A stretch of DNA of 38,796 nt from an uncultured Nostocoides sp. (GCA_937858995.1 CALLZC010000008.1:1-38796), one strand, 5' to 3'; shown: positions 7,284 to 17,447, numbered from the stretch's first letter. Program-made: numbers and translations. The notes: a model not told the origin generated them from the sequence alone.

Positions 7284-10200
7284 GTGACCATCGCTTCCGC
7301 CGTGCCTGCCCACGTGACCGCGGTCCTGCTTGCCAGCCGCGTCGATCACACCTTTGTCGATGCGCTCCAGGCGATCGCCGCGCAACTGCGCCCCGTCGAT
7401 GCCCTCGTCGTCGCCGATGCCACCCCCGGCGGGGACTTGGTGAGCGCCAGCGACGACGGCCTCGGTGCCTCGTGGTCGCAGTACGCGGTGGTCCGCGTCC
7501 CCGCTGGCACGGACATCCGCGCGGCGCTGCGGGCATGTGCACCCGGTCTCGAGGGCACCGATGCCCTCTGGGTGCTCACGGGGCAGAGCGTGCCTGCCGC
7601 CGACGCGCTGGGCCACCTGATGGACACCCTGGGCGCCGATCCGGCCGCAGGCATCGCCGGCCCCAAGGTCTTGGATGCCGATCGCCCGGGCCGCCTGCGG
7701 CGGTTCGGAATTCAAGTCAGCCGCTCGGGTCGGCTGCAACTGGACCCACGGCCCGGCGACCCGGATCAGCAGCAGTTCGATGATCGCCGGGACGCGCTCG
7801 CCGTCCCGGTGCACGGCGCCCTGATCCGGCGCGCCGCGTATGACGATCTGGGAGGGCACCTTCCGGGCTACGGGGGCCTCGGCGCGGACCTGGATTTCGG
7901 CTGGCGCGCCCGCCTGGCCGGCCACCGCGTGCTGCTCGCGCCGCGCGCCCGGGTGCTGGTGCCGGCCGCGGCGCTTGCCGAGCCCAGCGCCGCGGACCGC
8001 CGCGATGCCCGACGGGTGGCGTTGGCCCGCCGCCCGCTCCTGCTGACTCCGTTCATCGCCTTGTGGATCGCCCTCTCCAGCCTCGCCACCGCCATGGGAC
8101 TGCTGCTGCTCAAGCGCCCAGCGGGGGCGGCCCGGGCCGCCGGTGACAGCGCCGCGCTGCTCGATCCGTGGCGCCCCATGGCGGCGCGCTGGCGCACCCG
8201 TTCGCATCGCCGGGTGCGCTCGCGGGAGATTCGCGACCTCTTCGTCACCGCAGACCAGACGCGCGCGCACGCCGCGGACCGGCTCCACGATGTCCTTGTC
8301 CCACGGCGACGCCGGGCGGCGGGCACCCCGTCCCCATCGCCTCCGGGACCCGCCGCACCCCTCCTGGCGAGTCCGGCAATCTGGGGCGCGCTCGCCGTCA
8401 CTCTGGTGCTCGTCAGCGCCGCCCGCAGCCTGCCCGCTGCCTTGGGATCGGCCTGGTCAGTGGGCTTCCAGGGCGCCGAGTTGCGCACGACGCGTTCCGG
8501 CTCCACCGGGCTATGGCATGCGTGGTGGGACGGGTGGGCAGGGGCCGGCCTCGGCTCAGCCGAGCCGGCCACCGCGGCCCTGCCCGCCTTGGCGACCCTG
8601 ACGTGGCTGCTGCAACTCCTGCCGGGCGATCCGGCACCGAACCCTGTCGGTGCCACGGTGGCCATCATGATCATCGCGGCGCTGCCGCTGGCCTTCCTCA
8701 GCGCGTATGCCGCGGGGCGCGTCGTCACGAGCGCCCGGTGGCCCCGGGCCGCCATCGCCGGCATCTGGGCATTGTCCCCGGCCGCGAGCGCCGCCCTCGG
8801 CTCGGGCCGGCTGGGGGCGCTGGCCGTACTCGTCCTGCTACCGCTCGTGCTTGCCACCGTGGTGGCCATGACCCGCGATCAGGCCCGCCCCGGCAGCCTG
8901 GTCCTCGCGGCTCTCCTGACTGCGGCGCTGGCCGCTCTCGTGCCTGGGGCCCTGGTCGTGGGCGCGGCCCTCGGCACCGGCCTGATCGTCGCCGGCTCCG
9001 CGCTCGCCCGCCGACGCGGGGCCGGATATCTGCTCGTGCTGGCCGTCGCCGCGATCCCCGTCCTGCTGCTCGTGCGTGCCGACCCCCTGATGGTGCTCAG
9101 TGGCCCGGGGCTGCTGAGCGACGCCGCCGCGCCAGCCGGGTGGCACCTCGCGCTGGGAGCGCCAGACCGGGTGCCCGCGGACGGCCGGGCGTTGGGCGCC
9201 GCGGGTGACTACCGGCTCTGGCTGGGCAGCGGTGCACTGCTCCTGGGTGTCGCCGGGCTGGCGCGGCGGACGCGCCACGCCCGATTGGCCGCTGCTGCCG
9301 CCGTCCTGGCGCTGGCCGGTCTGGTGTATGCCGTGCTCGCCCCGACACTGCAGGTCGGCACCGATGGCTCGGGGCAGGCGGTGCATCCATGGCCTGGTAC
9401 GGGCGTCTTGGTCATGACCGCCGGGTTGCTCGGCGCCGCCTTGCTTGGGTTCGACTCCAGCCCGCAGACGACCCGAGCGGGCGCGCCGAAGGAACGCGCA
9501 GCGACGATCTGGCGCGTCACCATGACCACGATCGCGGCCGCCGCGGCGCTGGCCCTCGCGGCTCAGCTGGCCTACGCCGGACTCGGTGATCGGCTCACGG
9601 TGGCCCAGGACCCACGCCCGGCCGTGGCCATCGACCAGGCCGAAGGGCCGGCTGCCACGCGCTCGCTGGTGCTGCGCCCGGGCGGGGCGCACCCGACATA
9701 CGCCCTCCTGGGGCGCGAGCCGGGGCCGGTGGCTCGCGACCTCGCCATCGAGGCCCCGCCGCGCACCCTGGATGCGATGGTCAGCGCGCTGCTCGACCCT
9801 GCCCTCTCCGGCCCGGACAGCGACCCGGTCGGCGCGCTGGCCCGCTGGGCAGTCGGGTTCGTCATCGTCGATCCGCTCGTCGGCGATCAGGTGATCCGCC
9901 GGCTCGATGCCAGCGCCGGTCTCACCCGCATCGGCGACTACCTGGGCCAGGCGGTGTGGCGGGTCGAAACCTCCGGTGCCGAGGGCCGGCAGGTGCCGGC
10001 GCGCGTGCGCCTGAGCACCGGGACGGCTTGGGGAAGCACCCTTGCGGTCACGGGTGATCACAGCGCCACCCGGGCCACGCTGCCGGGGACGGGTGGCACG
10101 CTCGTGGTCGCGGAACTGCCCGGCTGGGCGCAGCACGCCCGGGTCAGCGTTGACGGCCAGCGCTTGCGCGCGCAAACCGGTCCCGACGGGCAGGTGGTGT

Positions 10201-10373
10201 ATGCGGTGCCCACCGGTGCCCGCGAGTTGCGGATCATCGTCACTCCGCACCACCGCCTGCTGGGGTGGGCCTACGTCGCCGTGCTACTTCTGTTGGCCTA
10301 TCTCGCGATTCCCTTGGGTGCGCCGCCGCGCACCCGCCGGGACGCCGATGCGCCCGCGCGGGAGGTCGAATGA
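7284..10373 (+). CDS. Large multi-spanning family 2 glycosyltransferase
   Basis: 1029 aa. Residues about 10-235 are a GT2-type (GT-A) domain. They include a weak nucleotide-sugar region (VVADATPGGD), AGPKVLDADRPGRLRRFG, and VPVHGALIRRAAYDDLGGH with GADLDFGWRARLAGHRVLL, the usual acceptor-side ED/D-F-W-R element. After a first helix pair (about 253-276) comes a long polytopic region with roughly ten hydrophobic segments (about 350-770). A largely extracytoplasmic C-terminal domain follows, then one last helix near residue 1000. It should build or extend a surface glycan at the membrane. A homologue sits at the same place, between whiB and the DUF5719 gene, in many actinobacteria. GTG 7284 has no clear Shine-Dalgarno, and GTG 7302 is an alternative start. 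The stop overlaps the next ATG (ATGA at 10370-10373). Confidence 0.85.
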   Translation: MTIASAVPAHVTAVLLASRVDHTFVDALQAIAAQLRPVDALVVADATPGGDLVSASDDGLGASWSQYAVVRVPAGTDIRAALRACAPGLEGTDALWVLTGQSVPAADALGHLMDTLGADPAAGIAGPKVLDADRPGRLRRFGIQVSRSGRLQLDPRPGDPDQQQFDDRRDALAVPVHGALIRRAAYDDLGGHLPGYGGLGADLDFGWRARLAGHRVLLAPRARVLVPAAALAEPSAADRRDARRVALARRPLLLTPFIALWIALSSLATAMGLLLLKRPAGAARAAGDSAALLDPWRPMAARWRTRSHRRVRSREIRDLFVTADQTRAHAADRLHDVLVPRRRRAAGTPSPSPPGPAAPLLASPAIWGALAVTLVLVSAARSLPAALGSAWSVGFQGAELRTTRSGSTGLWHAWWDGWAGAGLGSAEPATAALPALATLTWLLQLLPGDPAPNPVGATVAIMIIAALPLAFLSAYAAGRVVTSARWPRAAIAGIWALSPAASAALGSGRLGALAVLVLLPLVLATVVAMTRDQARPGSLVLAALLTAALAALVPGALVVGAALGTGLIVAGSALARRRGAGYLLVLAVAAIPVLLLVRADPLMVLSGPGLLSDAAAPAGWHLALGAPDRVPADGRALGAAGDYRLWLGSGALLLGVAGLARRTRHARLAAAAAVLALAGLVYAVLAPTLQVGTDGSGQAVHPWPGTGVLVMTAGLLGAALLGFDSSPQTTRAGAPKERAATIWRVTMTTIAAAAALALAAQLAYAGLGDRLTVAQDPRPAVAIDQAEGPAATRSLVLRPGGAHPTYALLGREPGPVARDLAIEAPPRTLDAMVSALLDPALSGPDSDPVGALARWAVGFVIVDPLVGDQVIRRLDASAGLTRIGDYLGQAVWRVETSGAEGRQVPARVRLSTGTAWGSTLAVTGDHSATRATLPGTGGTLVVAELPGWAQHARVSVDGQRLRAQTGPDGQVVYAVPTGARELRIIVTPHHRLLGWAYVAVLLLLAYLAIPLGAPPRTRRDADAPAREVE

Positions 10374-11854
10374 CTCCGGGTGGGTATGGCGCGGGCGCCC
10401 GCGTGCTCGCTGTCCTGGCTCTGGGGGCCGGGATCGTCGCGGTGAGTGACGGCCTGAGCGCGCGCGAGCTGCGGGGGCCGGATGTCGCCGTCGAGGCGAC
10501 CAGTCAGGGCATTACTGCCGAGGAAATCCTTTGTCCGGGAGCCGAGTTCGCCGGGATTGCCGGAGTTCCCGATCTCTCGGTCACTCCGCGCGTCGTTGCG
10601 GCCGCAGCGCCCGCAGAAGCCCTGGGGGCCGACGTGCGCACGGCCGGAGGCACCCTGCGGCTCGACGCCGAGCCGATAGCTCCAGCCACGACACCCCAGC
10701 GTTCGGCCACGACCGCCACCCGGGCCGAGTTGCTCCGGCAGACCGCATCCGACCCGACCCCGGTGCGGGTGAGCGCGACCGGGGGGCTGGCTCCCGGTGT
10801 CCTGGCCGCTCAGGAAAGCGACGAAGCCAGTGCGGAGGTCACGGGCCTGGCCGAAGCGAGCTGCGGTCGAGCCGGCGCCGATGCCTGGCTGATCGGCGGG
10901 GGCGGGGCGCCCGGTCGGCAGGAGCGCCTGGTGCTGCTCAACCCGGGCGCCAACCCCGTGACGGTCGATGTCGAGGTCTTTGGGCACAACGGCCGGGTCG
11001 AATCCAGTGCCGCCCAGGGCATCGTCGTGCAGGGGCGCTCCCGGGCGAGCGTCCTGCTGGATGCCGTGGCACCCGAGGAGGACTCCCCGGCATACCACGT
11101 CACCACTCGAGGGGGCTTTGTGGCCAGTGGGTTGGCCGACTACTGGATCGACGGCATCACCCCGCGGGGGATCGAGAGTGTCGCCCCGCTGGCGGCGCCA
11201 GCGACGGAACAGCTCATCGCCGGCGTCCCCGGGAAGCTGCCCACCACCGTGCGGCTCCTGGCGCCCGGTGAGCGCGAGGCCGTCGTTGAGATCCGGTTGC
11301 TCACCCCGGACGGCCCGGCCGCCCTGACCGGGTCGCGCGCCGTGGTGCGCGTGCCTGCGGGGTCCACGCGGGATGTGGAGGTCACCGATGTGCCGGCCGG
11401 AATAGTTGCGGTGCAGATCCGATCCGACGAACCGGTTGCCGCGGCGGCGCTCACCGCGCCCCAGAAGGCTCGGGATTTCGGGTGGTCGGTGGCGGCCGCA
11501 CCGCTCGCGGGCCTGTCCGGCGCCGTCTATCCGGCCGTGGCGGACCCCCGCGACCGAACGCGCACCCTGGCCCTGGTGGCCACGGGCGGCGCGGCGCGGG
11601 TCACCGTCACTTCGGTGCGCCGTGGCGGGGCCCAGGTGCGTTCCTTGAGCCTCGAATCCGAGACCACCGCGACCGTGGATCTGAGCACAAGCGATGCCGT
11701 CTGGGTGCGCACGGCTGGTCCCGGCGTGGTGCGGGCCGCGGTGACGGTCACCGGCAGCACGGGCCGGCGGTTCGTGTTGGCCGTGCGTCCGTTGACGCAG
11801 GCGCGGGTGAGCGCCACATCGGTGGGGGTGGCTCCGCTGAGCCCGCTCGACTGA
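10370..11854 (+). CDS. DUF5719-family exported/membrane-anchored protein
   Basis: 494 aa. An N-terminal helix (ARVLAVLALGAGIVAVSDGL, about residues 9-28) should anchor or export it. The rest is beta-rich, Ala/Val/Gly-rich and poor in cysteine, as in the DUF5719 family found next to whiB and the large glycosyltransferase. Typical stretches are RLVLLNPGANPVTVDVEVFG and VTTRGGFVASGLADYW. ATG 10370 overlaps the glycosyltransferase stop and has GGAGG at 10361-10365, so it is a firm start. Function is unknown. Coupling to the glycosyltransferase suggests an extracytoplasmic partner in glycan assembly (inference). It ends 15 bp from the convergent metallopeptidase-like gene. Confidence 0.8.
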   Translation: MTPGGYGAGARVLAVLALGAGIVAVSDGLSARELRGPDVAVEATSQGITAEEILCPGAEFAGIAGVPDLSVTPRVVAAAAPAEALGADVRTAGGTLRLDAEPIAPATTPQRSATTATRAELLRQTASDPTPVRVSATGGLAPGVLAAQESDEASAEVTGLAEASCGRAGADAWLIGGGGAPGRQERLVLLNPGANPVTVDVEVFGHNGRVESSAAQGIVVQGRSRASVLLDAVAPEEDSPAYHVTTRGGFVASGLADYWIDGITPRGIESVAPLAAPATEQLIAGVPGKLPTTVRLLAPGEREAVVEIRLLTPDGPAALTGSRAVVRVPAGSTRDVEVTDVPAGIVAVQIRSDEPVAAAALTAPQKARDFGWSVAAAPLAGLSGAVYPAVADPRDRTRTLALVATGGAARVTVTSVRRGGAQVRSLSLESETTATVDLSTSDAVWVRTAGPGVVRAAVTVTGSTGRRFVLAVRPLTQARVSATSVGVAPLSPLD

Positions 11855-11869
11855 GCGCGCGTCACCCGG

Positions 11870-12301
11870 TCAGCCGCGCGGCGGACCCCAATCGCCCGGC
11901 AGATCCTCCGGGGCCACACCCAGCAGGGCAGCGATGTGTTCGGCCAGAATCTCGCGAATCAGCTCGGCCCGCTCGGCCCCCTCGGCGGCGCGCGCCTCGA
12001 TGGGCCGGCGATACAGCACGATCCGCGCCGGCATCCGGCCCTCCTGCGGGAACAGCCGGCCGAGCAGCACGCGACGCTCTTCCCAGGGCGCGGGGTCGCT
12101 CGGCGGCACCTCCTCGACCGCGAACTCGGTGTCGGCGAACCGGGTGCCCAGCAGCGGGTCGAAGCCGCCAGCGAGTTCCACGACCAGTTCATCGAAGCGC
12201 TGACGGCGCGCTGTCATCCCGGGAACGGGCGGCCACGCGAGCGGCCCACGGGTGCCGCGGCCGTGCCGGTCCCTGGCCCGGGAGGCGGGGGATGCGCTCA
12301 T
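11870..12301 (-). CDS. Metallopeptidase-like (zincin family) protein lacking HExxH
   Basis: 143 aa. By position and sequence this is the small metallopeptidase-family protein found between the DUF5719 and DUF3499 genes (Rv3259 region). Family features are the N-terminal RDRHGRGTRGPL, RFDELVVELAGGFD, and ARIVLYRRPIEARA. Where true members carry HExxH, here one reads EILAEHIAALLGVAPEDL: a lone EH, with no H-E-x-x-H zinc site. It is therefore probably not a protease, and many actinobacterial members appear similarly degenerate. ATG 12301 is supported by a TACCAT -10-like hexamer (complement of 12308-12313) 6 nt upstream, implying a leaderless mRNA. It is convergent with the DUF5719 gene and divergent from the DUF3499 gene. 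Confidence 0.8.
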   Translation of the reverse strand: MSASPASRARDRHGRGTRGPLAWPPVPGMTARRQRFDELVVELAGGFDPLLGTRFADTEFAVEEVPPSDPAPWEERRVLLGRLFPQEGRMPARIVLYRRPIEARAAEGAERAELIREILAEHIAALLGVAPEDLPGDWGPPRG

Positions 12302-12307
12302 GAGCTG

Positions 12308-12313
12308 ATGGTA
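12308..12313 (-). promoter_or_regulatory. -10 element of a leaderless promoter (metallopeptidase-like gene)
   Basis: TACCAT read on the minus strand, 6 nt before the ATG at 12301. It keeps the key -11 A and -7 T. Transcription would start at or next to the start codon, and no Shine-Dalgarno is visible. Confidence 0.5.
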
Positions 12314-12391
12314 GGCGCGGTGGCCGCGATCGTGCAGGTCACGTCATCACCCCTGCGGCGCGCCGCACCGACGTGGCGCGCGTAGATGACT

Positions 12392-12397
12392 TACGCT
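12392..12397 (+). promoter_or_regulatory. -10 element of a leaderless promoter (DUF3499 gene)
   Basis: TACGCT followed by 6 nt and then the GTG at 12404. The context TACGCTGCACCGG is almost the same as TACGCTGCACGG before the gene at 30259, which strengthens both as leaderless promoters. Confidence 0.55.
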
Positions 12398-12403
12398 GCA
12401 CCG

Positions 12404-12781
12404 GTGAGTGTCGCCCGTCAGTGTTCCCGGACCGCCTGTGTCCGGCCCGCGGTTGCCACGCTGACCTACGTCTATGCCGACCAGGTCGCCGTCCTCGGGC
12501 CGTTGGCGACGTATGCGGAGCCGCATGCCTACGACCTGTGTCTGGGCCATGCCGAGCGACTGACCGCACCGCGCGGGTGGGAGGTGGTGCGCCTGGCCAT
12601 CGACGTCACCCCGCCCCAAACCCATGACGACCTCGTGGCCCTGGCCAATGTGGTGCGCGAGGCCCGCCGACCGGCACAGCCACCCACCCCGGCCCCCCTC
12701 ACGCCCCCCCTGGTTGGGGCGCCGGGCACCCGGCGCGCCCACCTGCGCGCGGTGCCCAGTTCTCCCGCGTCGCTGGACTGA
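12404..12781 (+). CDS. DUF3499 family protein, small zinc-ribbon-like
   Basis: 125 aa from GTG 12404. The first 65 residues are the conserved DUF3499 core: RQCSRTACVRPAVATLTYVY, then LGPLATYAEPHAYDLCLGHAERLTAP. C-x4-C (C7, C12) with a later C-x2-H gives a plausible metal site. The C-terminal 50 residues are proline-rich and probably disordered. Function is unknown, and the gene is always close to pmmA in actinobacteria (Rv3258c position). An in-frame ATG at 12386 is possible. I prefer GTG 12404 because it follows TACGCT by 6 nt and because the family usually begins a few residues before CSRTAC. Confidence 0.85.
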   Translation: MSVARQCSRTACVRPAVATLTYVYADQVAVLGPLATYAEPHAYDLCLGHAERLTAPRGWEVVRLAIDVTPPQTHDDLVALANVVREARRPAQPPTPAPLTPPLVGAPGTRRAHLRAVPSSPASLD

Positions 12782-12898
12782 GTGCTCGCCCGCGTTTCAC
12801 CACCCGCCGCTGTCGCGCGCTCGCAGTGATCCCTCGCAGTGAGGGTGCGGCACGGGTCCAGCCACGCGCAGCCTGGGTTTCCGCGCTGGCACATTGGC

Positions 12899-12904
12899 TA
12901 GCCT
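12899..12904 (+). promoter_or_regulatory. -10 element of a leaderless promoter (pmmA)
   Basis: TAGCCT followed by 8 nt and then GTG 12913. The spacing places the transcription start within about 2 nt of the codon. No Shine-Dalgarno precedes this GTG. Confidence 0.5.
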
Positions 12905-12912
12905 TGACCCTC

Positions 12913-14586
12913 GTGACTCCCACCGACCTGGCAACCATCGTCAAGGCGTATGACGTGCGCGGGCTGGTGCCCGAGGAGTTCGACGAGCGCATCGCGCGGG
13001 CGCTCGGCGCCGCTTTTGCGGAGCTCATCGCCGACGGACCCGGCGCAGGCGTGGTGATCGGCCATGACATGCGCGCCTCCTCGCCGGGGCTGTCGACGGC
13101 CTTCGCTGCCGGGGTTCGCTCCCGAGGAGTGGACACTCTCGAGATCGGGCTGGCCAGCACCGACGAACTGTATTACGCCAGCGGGGCCTTGGATCTGCCG
13201 GGGGCGATGTTCACGGCAAGTCACAACCCCGCCGCCTACAACGGGATCAAGCTGACCCGCTCCGGTGCGCGCCCGGTCGGCGCCGATTCCGGGCTTGCCG
13301 ACCTGCGGGTGCGGGCCCAGCAGCTGCTGGACGATCCGGCCAGCGACGCGCCGGTGGCTGCGACCGGTGTTGCGCGCCGCGGGGAGCTGCTGAGCGCATA
13401 CGGGGAGTTCTTGCGCTCCCTGGTCGACCTGCGCCACAGCCGCCCGCTGACCGTCGTCATCGACGCGGCCAATGGGATGGCGGGGCTCACGGCGCCGGCC
13501 GTCCTCGGCCGGGCCGCCGGCCTGCCCGAGCTGCCGCTGCGGATCATCCCGCTCTATTTCGAGCTCGACGGCAGCTTCCCCAACCACGAGGCGAACCCCC
13601 TCGACCCGGCGAATTTGCGTGATCTGCAGCGCGCCGTGCTCGCCCACGGGGCCGACATCGGGCTGGCCTTCGATGGTGACGCGGACCGGTGTTTCGTTGT
13701 CGACGAGCGGGGCGAGCCCGTCAGCCCCAGCGCGATCACCGCGCTCATCGCGACGCGCGAGATCGCCAAGGAGGTCGCTGCCGGTGTCGACCCCGCGCAG
13801 GTGCGCATCGTGCACAACGTCATCACCTCGCGCGCCGTCACCGAAGTCGTGGTCGCCGCTGGGGCGCAGCCGGTGCGCACCCGGGTCGGGCATTCCTTCA
13901 TCAAGGCCGAGATGGCGCGCCACGACGCCGTCTTCGGCGGTGAACACAGCGCGCACTATTACTTCCGGGACTTCTGGTTTGCCGACACCGGGATGCTGGC
14001 AGCCATGCACGTCCTGGCCGCCCTGGGTGAGCACGACGGGCCGCTGTCTGGCCTGGTGGAGCGCTACGCACCCTATGCCGCGTCCGGCGAGCTCAACTCC
14101 AGCGTCGAGGATGCCGCCCAGAGCACGGCGCGCGTGGCGCAGTGGGCGCATGACCAGGGGTTGCGGGTCGACGACCTGGATGGCTTGACGGTGTGGCATC
14201 GCGCCGCCGGGCAGGATCCGATGTGGTGGTTCAACCTGCGGTCCTCAAACACCGAACCACTGCTGCGCCTAAACGTCGAGGCAGCCGACGCCGAGACCAT
14301 GGGCGCGGTGCGCGACACTGTGCTGAGCATGATCCGCCCCCCGGCACCGGTTCCCGATGGTGGCCCGGAGCGGACCGACGAGAAGAGAGCAGCCATGATC
14401 GAGTCGACCATCGCCCCCTGGGTACGCGAGATTCTGCGCTGCCCCAACTGCCTGGCCTCCCTGCGGGATGAGCTCGCCAGCGGCGACCTCGAGCTCGTGT
14501 GCACCGGGGCCGACTGCGGGTTGACCTATCCGGTGACGGACGGCATACCCGTGCTGCTGATCGATCAGGCCCGCGCCCGGGACTGA
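12913..14586 (+). CDS. pmmA: Phosphomannomutase fused to a C-terminal Trm112-like zinc domain
   Basis: 557 aa, against about 465 for a typical actinobacterial phosphomannomutase (Man-6-P to Man-1-P, feeding GDP-mannose). All four alpha-D-phosphohexomutase sites are present: the phosphoserine loop TASHNPAAYNGIK (S103), the metal loop AFDGDADRC, the sugar loop GGEHSAHYYF and the phosphate loop LRSSNTEPLLRLN. After about residue 475, a linker (PPAPVPDGGPERTDEKRAA) leads to residues 495-557, a complete Trm112/UPF0434-like module (LRCPNC, CTGADC, YPVTDGIPVLL). That module is normally a separate gene just downstream of pmmA. No stop or frame change separates them. The ATG at 14395 keeps a weak AGAAGAGAG upstream, so independent translation of the small domain is also possible. 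GTG 12913 fits a leaderless start. Confidence 0.9.
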   Translation: MTPTDLATIVKAYDVRGLVPEEFDERIARALGAAFAELIADGPGAGVVIGHDMRASSPGLSTAFAAGVRSRGVDTLEIGLASTDELYYASGALDLPGAMFTASHNPAAYNGIKLTRSGARPVGADSGLADLRVRAQQLLDDPASDAPVAATGVARRGELLSAYGEFLRSLVDLRHSRPLTVVIDAANGMAGLTAPAVLGRAAGLPELPLRIIPLYFELDGSFPNHEANPLDPANLRDLQRAVLAHGADIGLAFDGDADRCFVVDERGEPVSPSAITALIATREIAKEVAAGVDPAQVRIVHNVITSRAVTEVVVAAGAQPVRTRVGHSFIKAEMARHDAVFGGEHSAHYYFRDFWFADTGMLAAMHVLAALGEHDGPLSGLVERYAPYAASGELNSSVEDAAQSTARVAQWAHDQGLRVDDLDGLTVWHRAAGQDPMWWFNLRSSNTEPLLRLNVEAADAETMGAVRDTVLSMIRPPAPVPDGGPERTDEKRAAMIESTIAPWVREILRCPNCLASLRDELASGDLELVCTGADCGLTYPVTDGIPVLLIDQARARD

Positions 14587-14593
14587 TCCGAGC

Positions 14594-15799
14594 ATGGTCA
14601 CCTTTGACCCCGAGCGGCTGGCGCACGTCGACGAGCTGGAATCTCTGGACCGCTCCGCCATGCTCCGGTCCCTGGCCACGGCCGGTGCGCAGGTGCGCCG
14701 GGCGGTCACCACGACCCGCGAGTCGGGCGTGCTCGACCTGGTGTCGCGCGATCGGCCCAGGGCCATCGTGGTCGCCGCCATGGGCGCCGATGATCTGATC
14801 GCCGACGCCGTGACGACGCTCGCCGCGCGCCATTCGCCGATCGTGGTCGCGAGCGCCCACGACTTGCCATTGCCCGGATGGGTGGGCTCGCTCGACCTCG
14901 TTCTCGCGGTCTCGCTCTCGGGGCGCGCCCCCGGACCGGTGCGCCTGGCGTTGGAGGCCGGACGCCGCGGTGCCACCGTCGTGACCATTGGGGCCGCAGA
15001 CAGCCCACTCGCCGATGCTGCCGCCCGCGCCCGCGGCCGGCACGTCCCGGTCCCGACGGGCCTCGCGCACGGCCCGCTCGCCTCGCGCTCGGCGGCGTGG
15101 TCGATGCTGACGCCGGCCCTGCTGTCGTTGGCCGGTCACGGCGTCGTCCCGATCGACATCCCGACCGTGGAGGCAGCCGCCGACCGACTCGATGAGGTGG
15201 CCGAGGCGTCCCGGCCCAGCTCGGAGTCGTTCGTCAGTCCGGCGAAGATCCTCGCCTTGGGGATCGGGACCAGCCTGCCGCTGGTGCTCGCGGACGGTCC
15301 GCTCAGCGGAGTTGCCGCGCGCCGCGCCGCCACCATGCTCTCGCGCAGTGCCCGCATCCCGGTGATGGTGGGGGAGTTGCCCGACGCGGCCGCGCAGGTT
15401 CTGGCCTGCATCGACGGCCCGTATGCTGCCGCGACAGCACCGCAGGGCGGGCGCGACATCTTCGCCGATCCCTTCCTCGACGGGCCTGTGCGGCCCGAGG
15501 TCAGCGTCCTGATGGTGCGCGATGCCATGACTCCCGACGCCATGACTCCCGACGCCGGTGGCTCGGCCCAGGTGAGTCCCGAGGATGCCGCGCGGATCAA
15601 CCTGGCCCACGGGGTGGCCGATCTGGTGACGGCCCGCGGGACCCGGTTGCACGAGCTGACCCCCGCGCCCGGTCCCGACCTGGTCCGGTTGGCCGAGCTC
15701 ATCGCGCTGATCGACTTCGCCACGACCTACCTGGCGCTGGGTTATGGGCTCGATCCGGCCTCGGCCCCCGCCGTTGTCGACCTGCGGGCGCTGCGCTGA
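14594..15799 (+). CDS. SIS-domain sugar isomerase-like protein (TobH/Rv3256c type)
   Basis: 401 aa. It is a double SIS (sugar isomerase) architecture like the bifunctional phosphoglucose/phosphomannose isomerase family. It shows VAAMGADDLIADAVTTLAA, DLVLAVSLSGRAPGPVRLAL and GATVVTIGAADSPLADAA in the first half, and ILALGIGTSLPLVLADGPLSG in the second. In mycobacteria this gene (Rv3256c) lies between pmmA and manA. Here manA is missing and sahH follows, so this protein could supply fructose-6-P/mannose-6-P isomerisation for pmmA; that is an inference. ATG 14594 lies 7 nt after the pmmA stop, so it is an operon partner. A perfect 15-bp tandem duplication (15524-15553) gives DAMTPDAMTPDAGG in a loop. 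Confidence 0.8.
   Translation: MVTFDPERLAHVDELESLDRSAMLRSLATAGAQVRRAVTTTRESGVLDLVSRDRPRAIVVAAMGADDLIADAVTTLAARHSPIVVASAHDLPLPGWVGSLDLVLAVSLSGRAPGPVRLALEAGRRGATVVTIGAADSPLADAAARARGRHVPVPTGLAHGPLASRSAAWSMLTPALLSLAGHGVVPIDIPTVEAAADRLDEVAEASRPSSESFVSPAKILALGIGTSLPLVLADGPLSGVAARRAATMLSRSARIPVMVGELPDAAAQVLACIDGPYAAATAPQGGRDIFADPFLDGPVRPEVSVLMVRDAMTPDAMTPDAGGSAQVSPEDAARINLAHGVADLVTARGTRLHELTPAPGPDLVRLAELIALIDFATTYLALGYGLDPASAPAVVDLRALR
15524..15553 (+). repeat. Tandem 2 x 15-bp direct repeat within the SIS gene
   Basis: Two identical copies of GCCATGACTCCCGAC in frame encode A-M-T-P-D twice. Perfect identity points to a recent slippage event in a surface loop, or to an assembly error. Confidence 0.95.
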
Positions 15800-15830
15800 G
15801 CAGGTGCGGCCAGCAGCCGTGGGCGACCGC

Positions 15831-15836
15831 TAGAAT
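15831..15836 (+). promoter_or_regulatory. -10 element for sahH, giving a leader of about 150 nt
   Basis: TAGAAT in the 196-bp gap after the SIS gene is the best -10 there, with no good -35. A start near 15843 would leave a G/C-rich leader of roughly 150 nt before the sahH ATG. I could not fit it to the SAH or SAM riboswitch consensuses I know. Confidence 0.45.
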
Positions 15837-15995
15837 CAAGGCTCCGGCGTGGGTGTTGACCCGCGCGCCGAGAGCGGCGGCGCCGGGGCTGGTACGGCAT
15901 ACGCACCCCTGGGCTGCCCACGTGGTTGGGGGTTGTGCGCGCCGCGTCCTGGCCACCGCCACCCACTCGTTCGAACACCGCAAAGGGTCCACCAC

Positions 15996-17447
<1,452 letters not shown>

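Noticed and set aside
14340-14400. Frameshift or missing stop as the cause of the PMM-Trm112 fusion
   Set aside because: Both halves read in the same frame with a plausible linker and no disrupted residue. A sequencing error cannot be excluded without reads, so the fusion is kept as a finding.
12898-15652. Minus-strand frames opposite pmmA and the SIS gene
   Set aside because: They overlap catalytic motifs of the plus-strand genes and look like shadow translations.
15837-15995. SAH or SAM riboswitch before sahH
   Set aside because: I could not match the consensus loops of the known classes; only an unassigned leader is reported.
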